A DNA stretch of 64,000 bases from Hoplostethus atlanticus (lineage: Eukaryota; Chordata; Actinopteri; Trachichthyiformes; Trachichthyidae). Below the pieces are notes generated by a model, which worked only from the letters and a program-made list of their open reading frames with translations, ran no database searches and was not told the DNA's origin. A program made the translations under genes and the position numbers. How positions within the stretch are numbered: position 1 is the first letter of the stretch; the number at the start of each line of letters is the position of its first letter. Positions 1 to 24,092 of the stretch are shown here, one piece after another. The stretch is from contig JAXDDX010000058.1 in NCBI GenBank assembly GCA_034670405.1, positions 1,621,001 through 1,685,000 on the forward strand. Reading direction: 5' to 3'.

Positions 1-201
1 TCCATTTTGATTAAACACATATAAATCCCTTGCTTGTCTGAATTGATGCGTCAATTACTGTGTCCATCAACAGTATGTGCCCTGTCCTTGAGAAGAGAGA
101 CTACTTATTCACTCTATTCTAACACCCTTTACCTCACCTTGTTCATTAGGTTATTAATGTCAGGCCCGTGTCCTAATCTGTGTGCATCTCTGTGTGTGCA
201 G

Positions 202-11334
<11,133 letters not shown>

Positions 11335-12239
11335 CATTTCCTGTTTCCTAGATGAACTTGTTTAAACTACCCCCTCCTCTCCTGCTCCACCTTATTCCCT
11401 TCCAGTCCATTTTCTTTATCCTCCTCGTTCCTCTCTCATTTTCTAATTATTTTCATTCTGTTATTCTTGCAGAAGCCCTTCAAAAAAAAAAAAAAAAATA
11501 CAGATCTCAGGACTTTTTATTTTCTTCCTCACAGCTGCCAAACACAGGCAAGCGAGGGATGCAAACAAGGTGTAACACTTTTTTAACTTCATCCAAACCA
11601 CATTGGACTTTCTATTACCATATTACCTATCTATTGTTTTTCACTATTGCCAAGTTTCCGGGACTTATTGTGATGGAAACAGAAAAAAAACTGTGAACAC
11701 AACAAACCTTAGACAACCAGAAGGCTGCTTATGCTCAACCTCTCAAGACTTGTCCCTCCTCTTCTGCCGTACCCTATCGATCTGCATTTCCGTGTTGCTT
11801 TTTTTTTTCCAAGTGAAATCTTTTACTCAGATAGTGGCCTTTTTATACGTGGCCTATAAACAAAGAGAAGTGTCTATCAGCGCTTGTACTTATTTCCTTT
11901 GAACAATGACTTAATCAGTTTGGAACTGCTTGGAACGGTGGGACAACTCACAGACTTGATCCTAGAACAAACGTCTATTCGTAGAGGATAGCTTTTTGTT
12001 TTGTTTTATCTAGTTTTTGGTTTTTTTGGTTCTGCAGAATTCCAAACTACACACAGATCCATCGGGTGTTTGGTGAATAGTTTTAATTTATTTGCATTTA
12101 TTTTTTATTCTCTCTCTCTCTCTCTATTTTATTCTCTCCGTTTTATTTCTGTGTCCTCACAATATGGCTGAAGGATATTTAAACAGTTAAGAATTGGACA
12201 AAAGAGTTCCTCAGACTGACCAATAGCTGCTGCTTTGAT

Positions 12240-12360
12240 ATATTTTAGTGGGTATAGAAATATATATAATATATATAGTATATATGGAATATTGGTATTT
12301 ATGTATCAATATTTTATATATAATATATTAAATATTGATGTTTTTGTATATAGTTCATAT
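12240..12360. repeat. AT-rich segment with short inverted repeats in insr 3' UTR
   Basis: About 120 bp are almost entirely A and T (tatatataatatatatagta). The pairing segments atcaatatttta and taaatattgat could fold into an RNA stem or mark a recombination-prone AT repeat. AUUUA motifs just upstream (12085-12105) could act as AU-rich elements; this is inference. Confidence 0.5.
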
Positions 12361-13408
12361 TTGTAATATTTTTCATCAGAAGCTTTGCTGGTAAAATGTT
12401 TTCGTTTGTCAGTTCTTTCTTTCTGGGTTTTTTTATTTTCTTATTTTTCTAGCCCCAGAAATCACACTAATCTACCGTCAGTGCTCTCTGTGTCTTAGGC
12501 CTCCAGCCCCCCTTCTAGTACTCTGTCCAACTGGACGGGCGAGGGGAAAACCCTACAATATTGTCAACTCACCGCATCGTTTTTTATAAACCTTGTTCCC
12601 ACTGAGAGCTGTCGTCACTGGGAGGCCACTTTGCAACAAAAAAAAACACAATAACCAAAAAAGCTTTATAAAAGGGGAATGAGGTCTTTCTAGGTCGAAG
12701 TGCACCTGGTGTATGTTTGTCTCTGTGTCTGCTGTTTCTCTGGTCAGATCAAGAGTTGAGGTCTATGTGTGTTGTTATCATATGTTTATGACATTCATGT
12801 GATTGTGTTGAATATCTGTAAATCTGTGTTTATTATCAATGAGGTTAGAGAGTGTCAAGAGCTTGTCTTGGCCTAGTGATTGTACTTCCTTATGTTAGCT
12901 TAACAGTGATGCTTTTTGTTGGTGCTGCTTGGATTAGACCGGGGTAGGAAATAAACACCAGCCGCCAGCCAGATGCAGGTGAAGTGTACAAAGAAGTTTC
13001 CTGCCCTGAGTAGGGGTCAGCTCCTTTTCTATTAATCACCATTTGGCTGATTTATGATCAGCACTGAAAGCTCTCAGAAGCTAGTAGAAGAGCAGTAGCA
13101 TTCCCTTCCTAGCTGACCTGAGAACCGACACAGTACAGAACCCCACGTTTAGGTTTTGATGAAATTCACATGACGGCCATGCCAATCCCCTCGTCGTTCT
13201 CATTCAACTAGGTTTGCTCTGAACCCACCACCTCCTGCCCTGTCTTCTCCCTCAGTCTCCCAGAGGATCTGTCATTGGCTGTCAGGCTCACTGTTCAAAA
13301 TCAGGCTGGTGGAATTTTCCACATTTTGTGGTCGAGGGCTGGAGAAGGATCCGGAAAGTTCCGACTGCATCCAGAGTCCACAGCAGGCAGTTGAGAGAGG
13401 GGCTGTTA

Positions 13409-13443
<35 letters not shown>

Positions 13444-16400
13444 TGTGAGTGATTGTTAATCCTATTATTCTCTCTCCTATCACATGTAGTCAGTCAGGAC
13501 ACGGTGTACAGCAGCCATTTCACTCAGGTCTGACATTCCAGGATTTAGTTAGCACTGCTAGTTCCCCTCGGCCCCCCGTTTCGCCTGCCTGCTGGCAAAC
13601 TGGATGCCATCACCACGCCCCAACCGATATGTACACATGAAAGACTTCCTTAAATATCTGTAGTTAGAGATACAGTAGCAGACACTTTTTCACAGTCGGG
13701 AATCAGAGACATTCCTGCAGAAAAGATATTATTGCTGACCCCAAATTTTAGTGTGAAGCCTCTTGAAGTCATGAATTCATTGTCACTGTAACTTAGGCCG
13801 TCGTTATCTTAAGTCACCAACAGCCCATTCAGACTTTCACAACGGATCCTCCTGGATCTCTATGGATCTCCATAGCAACGCCCTCTTCTCTCACTCTAAC
13901 CACGTCAGGCTGTGATGGCTGGGATCTGCCGTGGACACAGGAAGGGGCATTCAGGAGACGGGCGGAAGTTGAACGTTCTGCTCTGAACACATGGACCAGT
14001 GTGGTAGCCAATCTAGCCAATCAGCATTCAGCACTTATAGTATAGCCAAAGTGTTGGCGGCTTTCTGTCAACAATGTAGAACCCACAGAATTGGAGTCGG
14101 AGAGCGTGGAGAAGCTGCCTCCATCTTTTACCAGTGCCTTCTCAAACCCAGAGCCACGTCCAGGCTAGTGATATTGGCTATCGTAACACACACGGGCCTC
14201 TGTGCTCTCCTCATATTATTTCGAGGGACTTCGAGACGGAAGCTACGTCTACATATGGAATAATATTCTTTGCTAGGAGAGAAGAGTCTTCAGGGCAGTG
14301 TGGCAGGTTTGGTCAGCTTGTCAGCGTAAGGTTTGAATGGTGAGTTCACCCCGTGCTTTAGTGATGACACTGTGGATTGGCCAGAGTCTGTGCTGTTAAA
14401 CCACCTTGCTCAGAGGCGCCTAAGGTTATGATGTAAGTACGTACGTAGATTTTAGCCAATTATTCTGAAGAGCTACAATCTTGGGCCTTTGTACTTTGTA
14501 AATAATCTGTGACTTAGTTTGGGAAAATGAAAGCAGAAAAAAAAAAAAAAAAGGTATGCCCCTTGTTGGTGTGTACATGACCTTGACAAAAGAAAAATGG
14601 TGGACATCTTGTCTTGACCTTCGACGTATGTTTCTTATCTTGTGGTGGTGTACACACGCATATGCAATTTTTAATTCAGATGGTGCCCATATCTTTGAAA
14701 TACCAGATATCTTATTTATTTTATTATGGTCATTGTCATTGTATAAGAAGAACCCTGTTAGCTTTTTAATCAAGCATTTTTAAGGTGTTCAGAGTGGAGC
14801 GATGTAAAAGCCTACTTTGTTATTGTACAGGTGGAGTAGCTAGTGACGAGCAGAAGGAGTGCTAGTTAGTTAATTAGTAATCGTCATCGTCTTTGTGTTT
14901 GGCCAGAGTCTACCTCAGTGCATATGGAAGAATCAGTCTAAAGAGCCCTAACGGTCACTCAGTGTCCCGTCATTTGAAACAACGTCAAACAAACTTTTAA
15001 CATGCATCACCCAAACTGCTGAGTTCATATTCCTTATGGTATACTGATTTCCCCACTCTTGGTTTTCCTACTAGCCTCACTCTCCCTGTGTCCCAGTGGG
15101 GAAGCTCTCCTACCTTAGGGCAGGGATTTTGCCTAAGACCACTGCAGTATGTACGTATTATTGGAAAAAACAGCCCTAAACATTTTGGCCCATTGCTATT
15201 TAAAATGTTTTGCTCTGAGAGTCATTTGTGAAACATAATGGTTTAAGCACAACCTTTCAAGATATAGTATTATCCCTCTGCTTGGGTTCATACCAAGAGC
15301 ACTTATAAATGTAGTAAATCAGGCAGGGGGTGGCATTATAATGGTGGTCTGTCCTTTTGGAGTGCCACAGTTTTCAAAATGACTCCTGAGAGGCTTCCCC
15401 TGGGCGCTGGAAGAAGAAGCATAGCTCTAGTGCGTCTGTTGCGTGTTTCCTATCAGACCCTCGCTTGGTCCATACCCACCACTTTTCTGGACTGTATGTA
15501 ATAGTGGCTCTACTGGTTTCTGGGGATGTGACGTTAGCATGATTCAGATTAAAAAGATGGAAGTCTCTTGACTTTTGATGCATATCTGTGATCACCTACA
15601 TATGGCCAAGGGCAACTAAGCTATGCCCTGAACACTCATGCTTTTTTTTAAATCACATCTAGAACGACCTGTTCTCTTCTCTCGCAGCACCAATGCAGCC
15701 CTCAGCTGATAACTCTCGAAGCAGGATGCCCTATTCCTCTTCTTTATTCTGTCTTTCTCTCTCCTCAGTCAAAACAGTCAGCATTCAAATCCCAAGGCCT
15801 TTCCACGTTTCCTCCAGTCTTTGTCGGTTTGTTTGTTGGTTCGTTTTCTCTGTTCTGATGTTTTCTGATTTTGTTTGAACATGTATTTTTTCTACTGTGA
15901 ATATCAAGAGATATCCTTTATTTTCTGTCAATGCCATGGATTGGGTCTGTTTTGGCTGATCAGGACACTGACGTATGGGCTGGTCAAAAGTTTTAAAGAG
16001 GAGGACCCCCCCCAACCCCACCCCCCTGCAGAGGAGAGCTGGACTGGGACAATCCTGTGTGCCATAAGAACTATTAACAGACATGAAATCTAGATTGTAA
16101 CTTTTGTCTCAGGGAGGCGGCCTGATGCTTTGTGGTTGGAGGAGAAAGAGGATGAGGAGGAAGAAGAGCTACCTACCTACCTTTTACCTACTCTGACTGA
16201 AGCGCAAGTTCTCAGCATCCTAGCAAAAGATAATGGAGATGTTAGCCCTACAAGTTTTCAAAACACCCCTTCGTAAAATCTTCTCACTCTGATGTGATGT
16301 GGTTTGGACTGCCCCCTAGCGGCTGGATGGGAGTGTTGCAGGTCAGGGGTGGCGAAGCAAACAGGGCCCCGACCCATAGTGCCTTGCTCAGACTGAAGGC

Positions 16401-17239
16401 CCTCCTGACCCCTCCCACCCAGTCCATCCCCCAGCAGAACCATCACTGACTGGCGCGTCTCCACCAATCACTAAAGAGGATTACCCACCTCCAAAAATCA
16501 AATGAAAATGTTATGTTATGCATTCTGTAGAAAGAGGGCGAGTTTTCTGTAGTCGTAGCTGCAGAGGACGGCAAACATTTTAACTGCTTGGCGAGATAAT
16601 ACTGTAATTTTGGATTACATGAATTATGCTGTTCATGGTTATTACCAAAATGTTGAATTTGTGTCTCTACTCTGCTAAGCTCTGGCTTGCTTTGTGCATG
16701 GAAAATGAATCATTTGTACCAGCGAATAGTTTGTTAATTTGACGCTAATTGATTTTGTTTCTCGGCAGCCATCATCAGTCTGTTTTGACAGCGATGCCCC
16801 AAAGCACATGAGAAAACGTATGGTTAGCAACAAGTGATTGCATGACATGCGGGGAGCATTAGAGCTCCATTTGAAATGCATTAAACTGTCCATTTTTCCA
16901 AAATGACCCGACTGATAAGCTCCAAACTGTAAATAGCAGCAGATATCCCCCCTGAAAAATGAAAGCACTTGATTTAGGGAAGTTTAGGTTTGTTTTGTTG
17001 AACTCTGCGGTTGGACGGAGCATGCTAGTAACGCAGTGCAGGGTGAGAACAAAGCATTGTATGTATTATTGTTTTAAAGAAAAGAAAAAAGTATTACATT
17101 TTAGAGATGTTGATTTCTATTTTGTTTTTTAGCCAAAATAGGGAGGGCAAATACAATTACTTTTTCTGACTGTAAACTTTTACTACTCTTGTACATTATG
17201 AATTTAACATTGTTATCAATGTGTATATAACTTTTTCTA

Positions 17240-17245
17240 AATAAA
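17240..17245 (+). terminator. Polyadenylation signal AATAAA, probable insr 3' end
   Basis: A canonical hexamer in ttctaaataaaattaaaaag, followed about 20 bp later by a T-rich run (tgtttttttttgctc) that resembles a downstream element. Beyond it the sequence shifts to repeats. An earlier hexamer at 12950-12955 could give a shorter transcript. Confidence 0.5.
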
Positions 17246-18443
17246 ATTAAAAAGATAGATGTTTTTTTTTGCTCATGACACTACCCCACTACATAGAAAA
17301 GAGCAGAGTAGAGTCTGTCAATGTATTTACGGGAGCAGCACAACTCTGGTCTGAGGGCTTACCCTGTGTAACAAGACATATGTGGCCTGAAATGTTTCAC
17401 AATGAATCCTGTTCTTAATCCGATGCATGTTCTGAATGTTGGCCAGCGACACGTCATGCATTTGAACCACCCCTACCAGTCACGGCAGCATGTCATCCAT
17501 GAAGCTTTTCCTATATCACAAATATCACCTATTGCAAATGTTGTATGAAATCAAAAATATCACTGTTTCTGACAAGCGGACAGAGACGTATGTTTGCAAA
17601 TGTTTTTTGTTTTGTTTTTTTTGCTTTTTTTTTTATGTGAAAAACTGGAAAAGACCACTGCACATTCTTTGAGGAAGAGAAAACACGAGTGATGAAGTCC
17701 TGAATAAGCTAAAAGAATAAAGTATATCTTTACCCATTGTTCAACAACCATATATCCCAGTCTTACGTGGAGACTAAAGCTGGCAGTGCTGAGGTGGCTG
17801 CCGGGCCCTTTGTCACGGCGCCGTATGAAGATGAAACATGTTCAGCCATGAATCATGTACTAAGTAATGTCTGTCAGCAGCGTAATGATGAACTGTTTCT
17901 ATTTGTTGATGTTGTTTTGTTCATGAGAGACTCACCACTGTCTGAATTTGGCCAAACATGTAACGCATCCCCATGAGGAAAGAATTGCTGGGTCATGGAA
18001 ATGTTGTTTGTGGAGCTAATGTTACTGGAGGTGTAACAGCTCTGACGGTAGAAGGTTTGGGTGAGTTTGCTCCGGGGGGTGGGGTTAAGGTGGGTGGTGT
18101 TAGTGTTGGATAGGATTGTGAGGGGTCAGTTTCCCTGCCAAAGACTTGTTGACTTGCTGGTTAGATGACAAATCATCCACAAGGGGAGGGGCTTCACAGT
18201 CAAATCAGAGGTTTCGGAAACGGCCTCTTTTTGAGTTTCAAAAGGGGTTTTCTAGTTGACCTGTCAGTCCAGTGGTCTGCTCCAGTTTACACAACACCTT
18301 GTATTTGTCTCTATCCTGGCCCCTTGTGCTGTATGTTGTTTTTATCGATGGAGTTGTGTCTTTGTTGTTCTCGGTTGAAGTCTTTACCATGGCTTTCTTT
18401 GTGTTTTCTGATCGCTGCTCCTCCTCTTTCTCTCTCCTCCTTC

Positions 18444-18548
<105 letters not shown>

Positions 18549-19116
18549 CACATAGGTGGTCCCCAGAATGCTGTGTGTAGTCTTGCAGGATACCTCTTTA
18601 TTAAGCGTAATGTCATTTATTGTCAATGGATATGCTGATGTATTAATTGGGATACGTTGTGTTATACATTATGTTGAAACATCGGTGCGTATGCAGGCGG
18701 CAGGTGTAAATGTGTGTATGTACAGTATGTCAAAACCCAGCCCACAACCACAGAGACCGCTTCATCCCTCACACTGGATCCAAATGTGCCATTATCTTTA
18801 TGTATCATATATCATACACACACACACACACACACATACACACAAAAAAACACACACGCAGAAACAGAAATACATGCATATTGTACAGGATCAAAAATGT
18901 GCCATGACTAAATAAACGCTTGACAATTTATTTTTTCTATGTTTTCAAAGGAGAGCCAAGCAGTGACATGTACAGAAAATGTTGGAATGATATGAAAATA
19001 AAAATCTTGCTGTGTGTAAATTATTCAACAATTAACTGTTTATATTAAAATTATGAATAAAATTATTGGAGAATATGTGTCTTCTGGTGCTCTTTTACCA
19101 AGACAGAACTACCAGT

Positions 19117-19250
19117 TACATTTACATTACAGTCATTTAGCAGACGCTTTTATCCAAAGCGACTTACAATAAGTGCATTCAACATAGGTAGGCAAGAAAA
19201 CTACTAGTCACCAGCAAAAGTACATTTCCTTCGTAAACAAGCATCTAACA
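19117..19250. mobile_element. Fragment of widespread fish SINE-like repeat
   Basis: Contains catttagcagacgcttttat followed by ccaaagcgacttacaataag, a sequence I recognise as part of very common teleost dispersed repeats. Ends are not clear, and no target duplication is visible. Confidence 0.55.
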
Positions 19251-19256
19251 GCCGAA

Positions 19257-19545
19257 CCAAATCAAATCAAATCACATTTATTTGTATAGCCCTTAATCAC
19301 CGTTACAGTCTCTAAGGGCTTCACAGTGCCCAACATGTGAAAATAATAAATGGTTAGTACACGACATCCCCCAGCCTTAGACCCTCACAGAGGACAAGGA
19401 AAAACTCCCACAAACCCTCACTGGGAAAATTGGGAGAAACCTTGGGAGGGGCTACTCAGAGAGGGATCCCCCTACCAGGACGGTTGGGCGTGCAATAGAT
19501 GCCGAGTTTGGGCAAGCAGCGTATACACAATATATGAAAACCAGT
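19257..19545. mobile_element. Dispersed teleost repeat (unclassified)
   Basis: Runs from aatcaaatcaaatcacattt through tttgtatagcccttaatcac to gcgtgcaatagatgccgagt. This conserved non-coding block, with a short tandem 'aatca' start, is recognisable as a recurrent fish genomic repeat. There is no coding capacity. Confidence 0.5.
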
Positions 19546-19844
19546 GCTGAGGTAAAAGTGCAATAAGTTAGCGACCTACTTTTTATTTAGCTGTGGTTTT
19601 ATTTTTTTACCCCCCATATACATTTAAACCACGTAAATTCACGTCCCAGCTCTGTCTCTACTGTAGCTTTGGCAGAAACAACCATAGACGCAGTGTGGTG
19701 GCGCGGCGGACCTTTTACTTTTTCATACTTGCTCTATTTCTTCAACCTGTACGTGACCAGGACGTGGTTTCACTGAGTACTTATGTTATTTTTTTTTTGT
19801 AGCACCCTGCTTCATTTTCACACATGCAGAGCTGCTCCGTGCAA

Positions 19845-20035
19845 CCACAACTGTTGGCCACATAAACACTCAAAAGACCAATGAGGGTTCTGTGCCTTGC
19901 TCAAGGACACTTTGACAGTAGCTGTTGAGGGAGGGGAATAGTGTTTCCCGTTCACTTTCACCACCCGGCGGGGATTCGAACCAGCAACTCTGCAGTGATA
20001 AACCCATGTGCCTTCTTGCCCCCTCACTTCACCCC
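19845..20035. mobile_element. Dispersed teleost repeat with tRNA-like end
   Basis: Contains ccttgctcaaggacactttg and cggggattcgaaccagcaac. The latter is the reverse complement of a tRNA T-loop/B-box, so this is probably a minus-strand tRNA-derived SINE segment. Ends are uncertain. Confidence 0.55.
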
Positions 20036-20900
20036 TCCCTCTGTTGCAGTTGAAGCTTATTTCCTCTTGAGCGTGCTGTTGAATCTGTTTCTATATCAAT
20101 CTGGGTAGATGGTTATGAGTGTAATCAACAGAGTTATAATGTTGATATGATCTTTTTTTTTAATATAATTGAACTTTTTATTGAGATTTTCAGAATGAAA
20201 TCATCCACAACATGAAAACAGAGCCAGCATCACCATTTCATGACATCAACACTCATCCTTACTGAAAAGAAAAATACCACCACCAACATTACTGTCCCTC
20301 TTAAAAGAACTTTGTTGCCACCTTTTATATAGTTAAAGAAATGGTACCTGACTTGGCCAAACTTCCCTTTGCAAAGATGTATCTTCATTTCTAACCTTTA
20401 CCCCCTCTGGGTTGTGCTTCAGGGGAAAACAGCAGGCTTGGCTACGTATCCAAGCCTTTGTACCTTAGTCGTGCTTTGTGTCAGACGTAGATCTCAACGT
20501 GAAAGACAATGGAGAGAGAGTGTGTGTGTGTGTGTGTGTAGCTTTGATTCTGACTAAGTGGTGCCGTAACCGAAACCACTATGAACGCAGTAAGTTCCTC
20601 TTAACCCCGTTTCTCCAGGCCAGCTGTGCAGGGGAGCACAGTCTGCAAACACTGAGAGACGTTTGAGACGAGCCTACAGATCAGGGTGGTAACATGATAA
20701 CACTTGAGAGGTCTGTGTGTGTAGTGGTTATTCTTTTATACACAGCCTACTGACTGAGTGACGTCCATCTGAGCTTGTAAACATAATCCAATGTTTTGAA
20801 GAGCACCAGAGTCTATAAGGTAAGAACAAGAACATTTAGAAGAAGTGTGCTGCCGTATGTTTCACAGAGGCAATGATGTGTGAAAATCTGTATGTGAGGA

Positions 20901-22054
20901 CGGGGGGGCAGAGGATGAGATAAAAGAGGAAGTAGAGTTGAGATTGTGCAGTCGGCTTTGTGCGTTGGCATTCATCAGAACAGTCAGACTTCGATCTTCA
21001 CCGTTGCTTGATTTCGTGACTAGATGGGATTTACGCTGTCGTATGTTACCTGAGATTAGATGTAAGTAGAGTTGTTTTATATACTTTCAAATGTTTCATG
21101 TGCTTCATACAGTGCTTTGTTTACTGGGGCCCACATACGTTTACTTGCTTCATGTATTGTCTCAGCTGTGAGGCATTTGCTTTCTGGGTAGAAAACACTA
21201 AGAACTGTGTTTTTATGCATTTCTTCTTGCCTTTTCTCAGCTAGTGTAGTGTGCGACTTCCTCTGTCTGTGGGAAAGTAAGGAGACTTCCACTTGATGTG
21301 CAATGAGCTGAACTTGACAGTCATCGATAGTTACAGTTGCGCAAATTAAAAGCACGATGGTTGCAACAATTGTCAAAGCGAATAGATCCAGCTGTAAATA
21401 ACACCTCCTCCCCTGCGCTGCTCATTCAGCTCTCTGCTGTATTTACATTCAAAAGACTTAAGTTGCTTTACTTTGTTTTTCATCCTCTCAGATCTGGTGA
21501 TCACCTTCCCTGTGACTAGAATAAGAAAGACAATGTGACAGATATCCCTGTGCTGCTTAAACCTGACAATCTCTATTAATCCAGTAGTATACTTCCCTCT
21601 CTCTTTCTCTATAACACTGCTTCACCTCTAAACTAAGCCCTTTCCCACCCTCCTGCCCCCCCTTATTTTATCCAGAGAGCTTTTAAAATGCCTAGAGTCA
21701 GTGAAGCTTCATACTCCCATAGCTTTATTATGTTGACATGTCCAGAGCAAAAACTACCCAGCCCTCGTACCCCTGGCTCCTCTCTTCCTCTCTCTATTCA
21801 CCTTTACCTCTGGCACATCTCTTTCTTTCTTTCTTTCTTTCTTTCTTCTGTCACTCTCTCTCTCCCTCTTATTTTCTTGCTTCGGTTAAGTAATCCCCGA
21901 CCAGCAGCCTAGGATTCGTACTCGTTCATTTCTCTCACATACAGTCACACACGCACACACTTTTTTTCTCTCTTACACTCATTGGCTCCCCTCCCTCCAT
22001 CCTGGCATCCCTCCTCCTCCCCCCCTGTCCTCTCCCCCTCTTTCTGGCTGCCAG
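20901..22054 (+). promoter_or_regulatory. Putative arhgef18 upstream exon/promoter region
   Basis: Between the repeats and the first coding exon. A TATA-like agataaaag sits near 20917, and ttagatgtaagtagag near 21055-21070 contains a strong donor (gtaagt). A non-coding first exon of about 20940-21060 spliced to 22055 is therefore possible. A (TTTC)n run lies at 21822-21846. This is inference from signals only; no CpG island is obvious. Confidence 0.3.
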
Positions 22055-22185
22055 AGCTCCAGTGTGAGAGAGCTCCAGCTCCAGCTGGCCTCCCCACTGC
22101 GCTGCTCCTATGGCGGACTCTCCTCTTAACAACTCCTGGCCCTCCTTCTCCAAACTCTGGATGAAGAGATGGTCCTTCAAGAGAG
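22055..22185 (+). CDS. arhgef18: arhgef18 first coding exon with start codon
   Basis: A strong pyrimidine tract and gctgccag acceptor precede 22055, so this is an internal transcript exon whose 5' part is untranslated. ATG at 22110 is the first after an in-frame TGA at 22065-22067. It encodes [20 protein letters not shown] then WSFKR, a conserved motif shared with the AKAP13/ARHGEF family. Donor gtacgt, phase 1. Confidence 0.82.
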
Positions 22186-23077
22186 GTACGTCAGCACCTC
22201 GACGATGTCCAGTCTCATTTTATATTTAGGTTATATTAAGGCCATCTTGCTTTATTAGCGAGATCACAGTGGAGAATGAGAGGAAAGAAGGGATAGAGAG
22301 AGAGAGGGTCAGGCTGGACGCGAACCCCAGAGGTCATGAGAGTGATGTCTCTGCTGTCTCTGTAGTTTCTCTTCTTCTGAACTCCAGTCTCATTCAGTTT
22401 TCTCTCAGATGTTGTTTACCATGATGTCCTTGCGGTTGACAGCGAACGACAGTTGCAGTTTATCTGTTGAGGTTTTGCAACGTTTGTTAATTGCAATTTC
22501 AGTGAGTCATTTCCTGCTTGTGTACTTGGTACCTGTGTGTTTCACTGTCTTGGTTGTGACCCCAAAAATGGGTTGCAGGGTTTAAATTTGAACGGTAACA
22601 TCTGATTGTTACTGACCATCATTTTGTTTGATGTTACCGACTATGCTTTGCTGCCTTGCAGTGTAAGATCATTTGTATAAAACACTGTTGGGTGCAGGGT
22701 CAAAAGCCTAGTATTTTTAGAGTATGTAGGTCCCAAGAATTTTTTTTTTTTAAATGTGAGTCCATGGAGAAGAAAAAGTTTGAAAAACAATAACAGAACA
22801 GAACACAGAAAACGTCTCCATTTTTGTTTTCATTTTCTCTCATGGCCCTTTGTCTGATGCTGTTATCATCAGGGGATCATGATGCGTTAGACGTGTTGAA
22901 GCTATGTAGGATGTTTCCATTTGGCTCTAACTGTAATGCTGTGAAACACTGGTTGCCTGAATACGTGATCAAAGAGGATGTGCAAGATCACAGTTGTTTT
23001 GATGTGCGATCTGACCTCAGATCTGACAGCCTCTGTGTTCTGTTCTCACCTACACGCAACAACATCTGCCGTACGCA

Positions 23078-23153
<76 letters not shown>

Positions 23154-24053
23154 GACAGACACACGCACACATCCACACACCAGTCCATGAATCAGCCAGG
23201 TACTGAATGGTCACTGTGACCATAATCCAAACAATTTGTCCCAGAAGGAAAGTACAAAGTACAAAGTACAAAGTACAAAGTACAAAGTATTAAATAGCAT
23301 ATTTTTATTTTATGACAACGTGTGATTTCATCTTGTCATCTGCAGTCTCTGTGGTGGGGCAACATATGGGCTCCATGTGTATCTCAGCTGTACTCGTCAT
23401 CAGAATGATCTCAGCCATATTTAGCAGGGTGTTTATTGTGTATGAACAGACCTATTGACAAATCCACGTCATATGATATCATAGATGAAGTTCGTCTTGT
23501 GATTTTAATGTGGCTTTGCAGATGTATATGGGCTGTGTGGTAAACACGTTGTCATTTCCTTCTCCTAACATATGTAGAAATGGCTCTAAAAACTTGTGAC
23601 TGTTAGAAGACTGGACATTTGATTCAGAAAGGACAGAACTATGCATGCCATGGAGGATGAACCATATTATGAAAATCATGTTGTAGTAATTTAACAAGTT
23701 GAGTGTGTAAAGGTTCACATTGTGTTTACTTTGCTGAAATTGATTTTCATTTTAAAATGTTGAAATGTTGAAATGTTGAGGTGATGAAATAAGAAAAGCC
23801 TACGCCACTGTAGAGCAACTAGAGCAATAATCCTAGCTAACTCTACATTACCTCACTGTACAGTTTCACAACTCTGCTCTCATGAAAAACATTTTAATTC
23901 AGGTTACATCGACTCAGCTTCAGATCAGCTACAGTGGTTATAGTAGCAGACCAGCCATTGTTACAGTACTGTACTAATGTGTGGAGCCAAACTATGTGTG
24001 GGGAAAACAACTGACTATGACAGAGCCAAAACCCTGATGGAGAACATGGGAAA

Positions 24054-24092
<39 letters not shown>

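Larger units (their letters stand above)
11335..17260 (+). other. insr: Probable insr 3' untranslated region
   Basis: Non-coding sequence directly after the insr stop. Candidate polyadenylation signals AATAAA lie at 12950-12955 and 17240-17245; the second is followed by a T-run, favouring an end near 17260. It contains A-runs (11480, 14535), AT-rich palindromic sequence at 12240-12360 and a (GT)n near 13411-13430. The exact 3' end is inferred, not seen. Confidence 0.55.
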
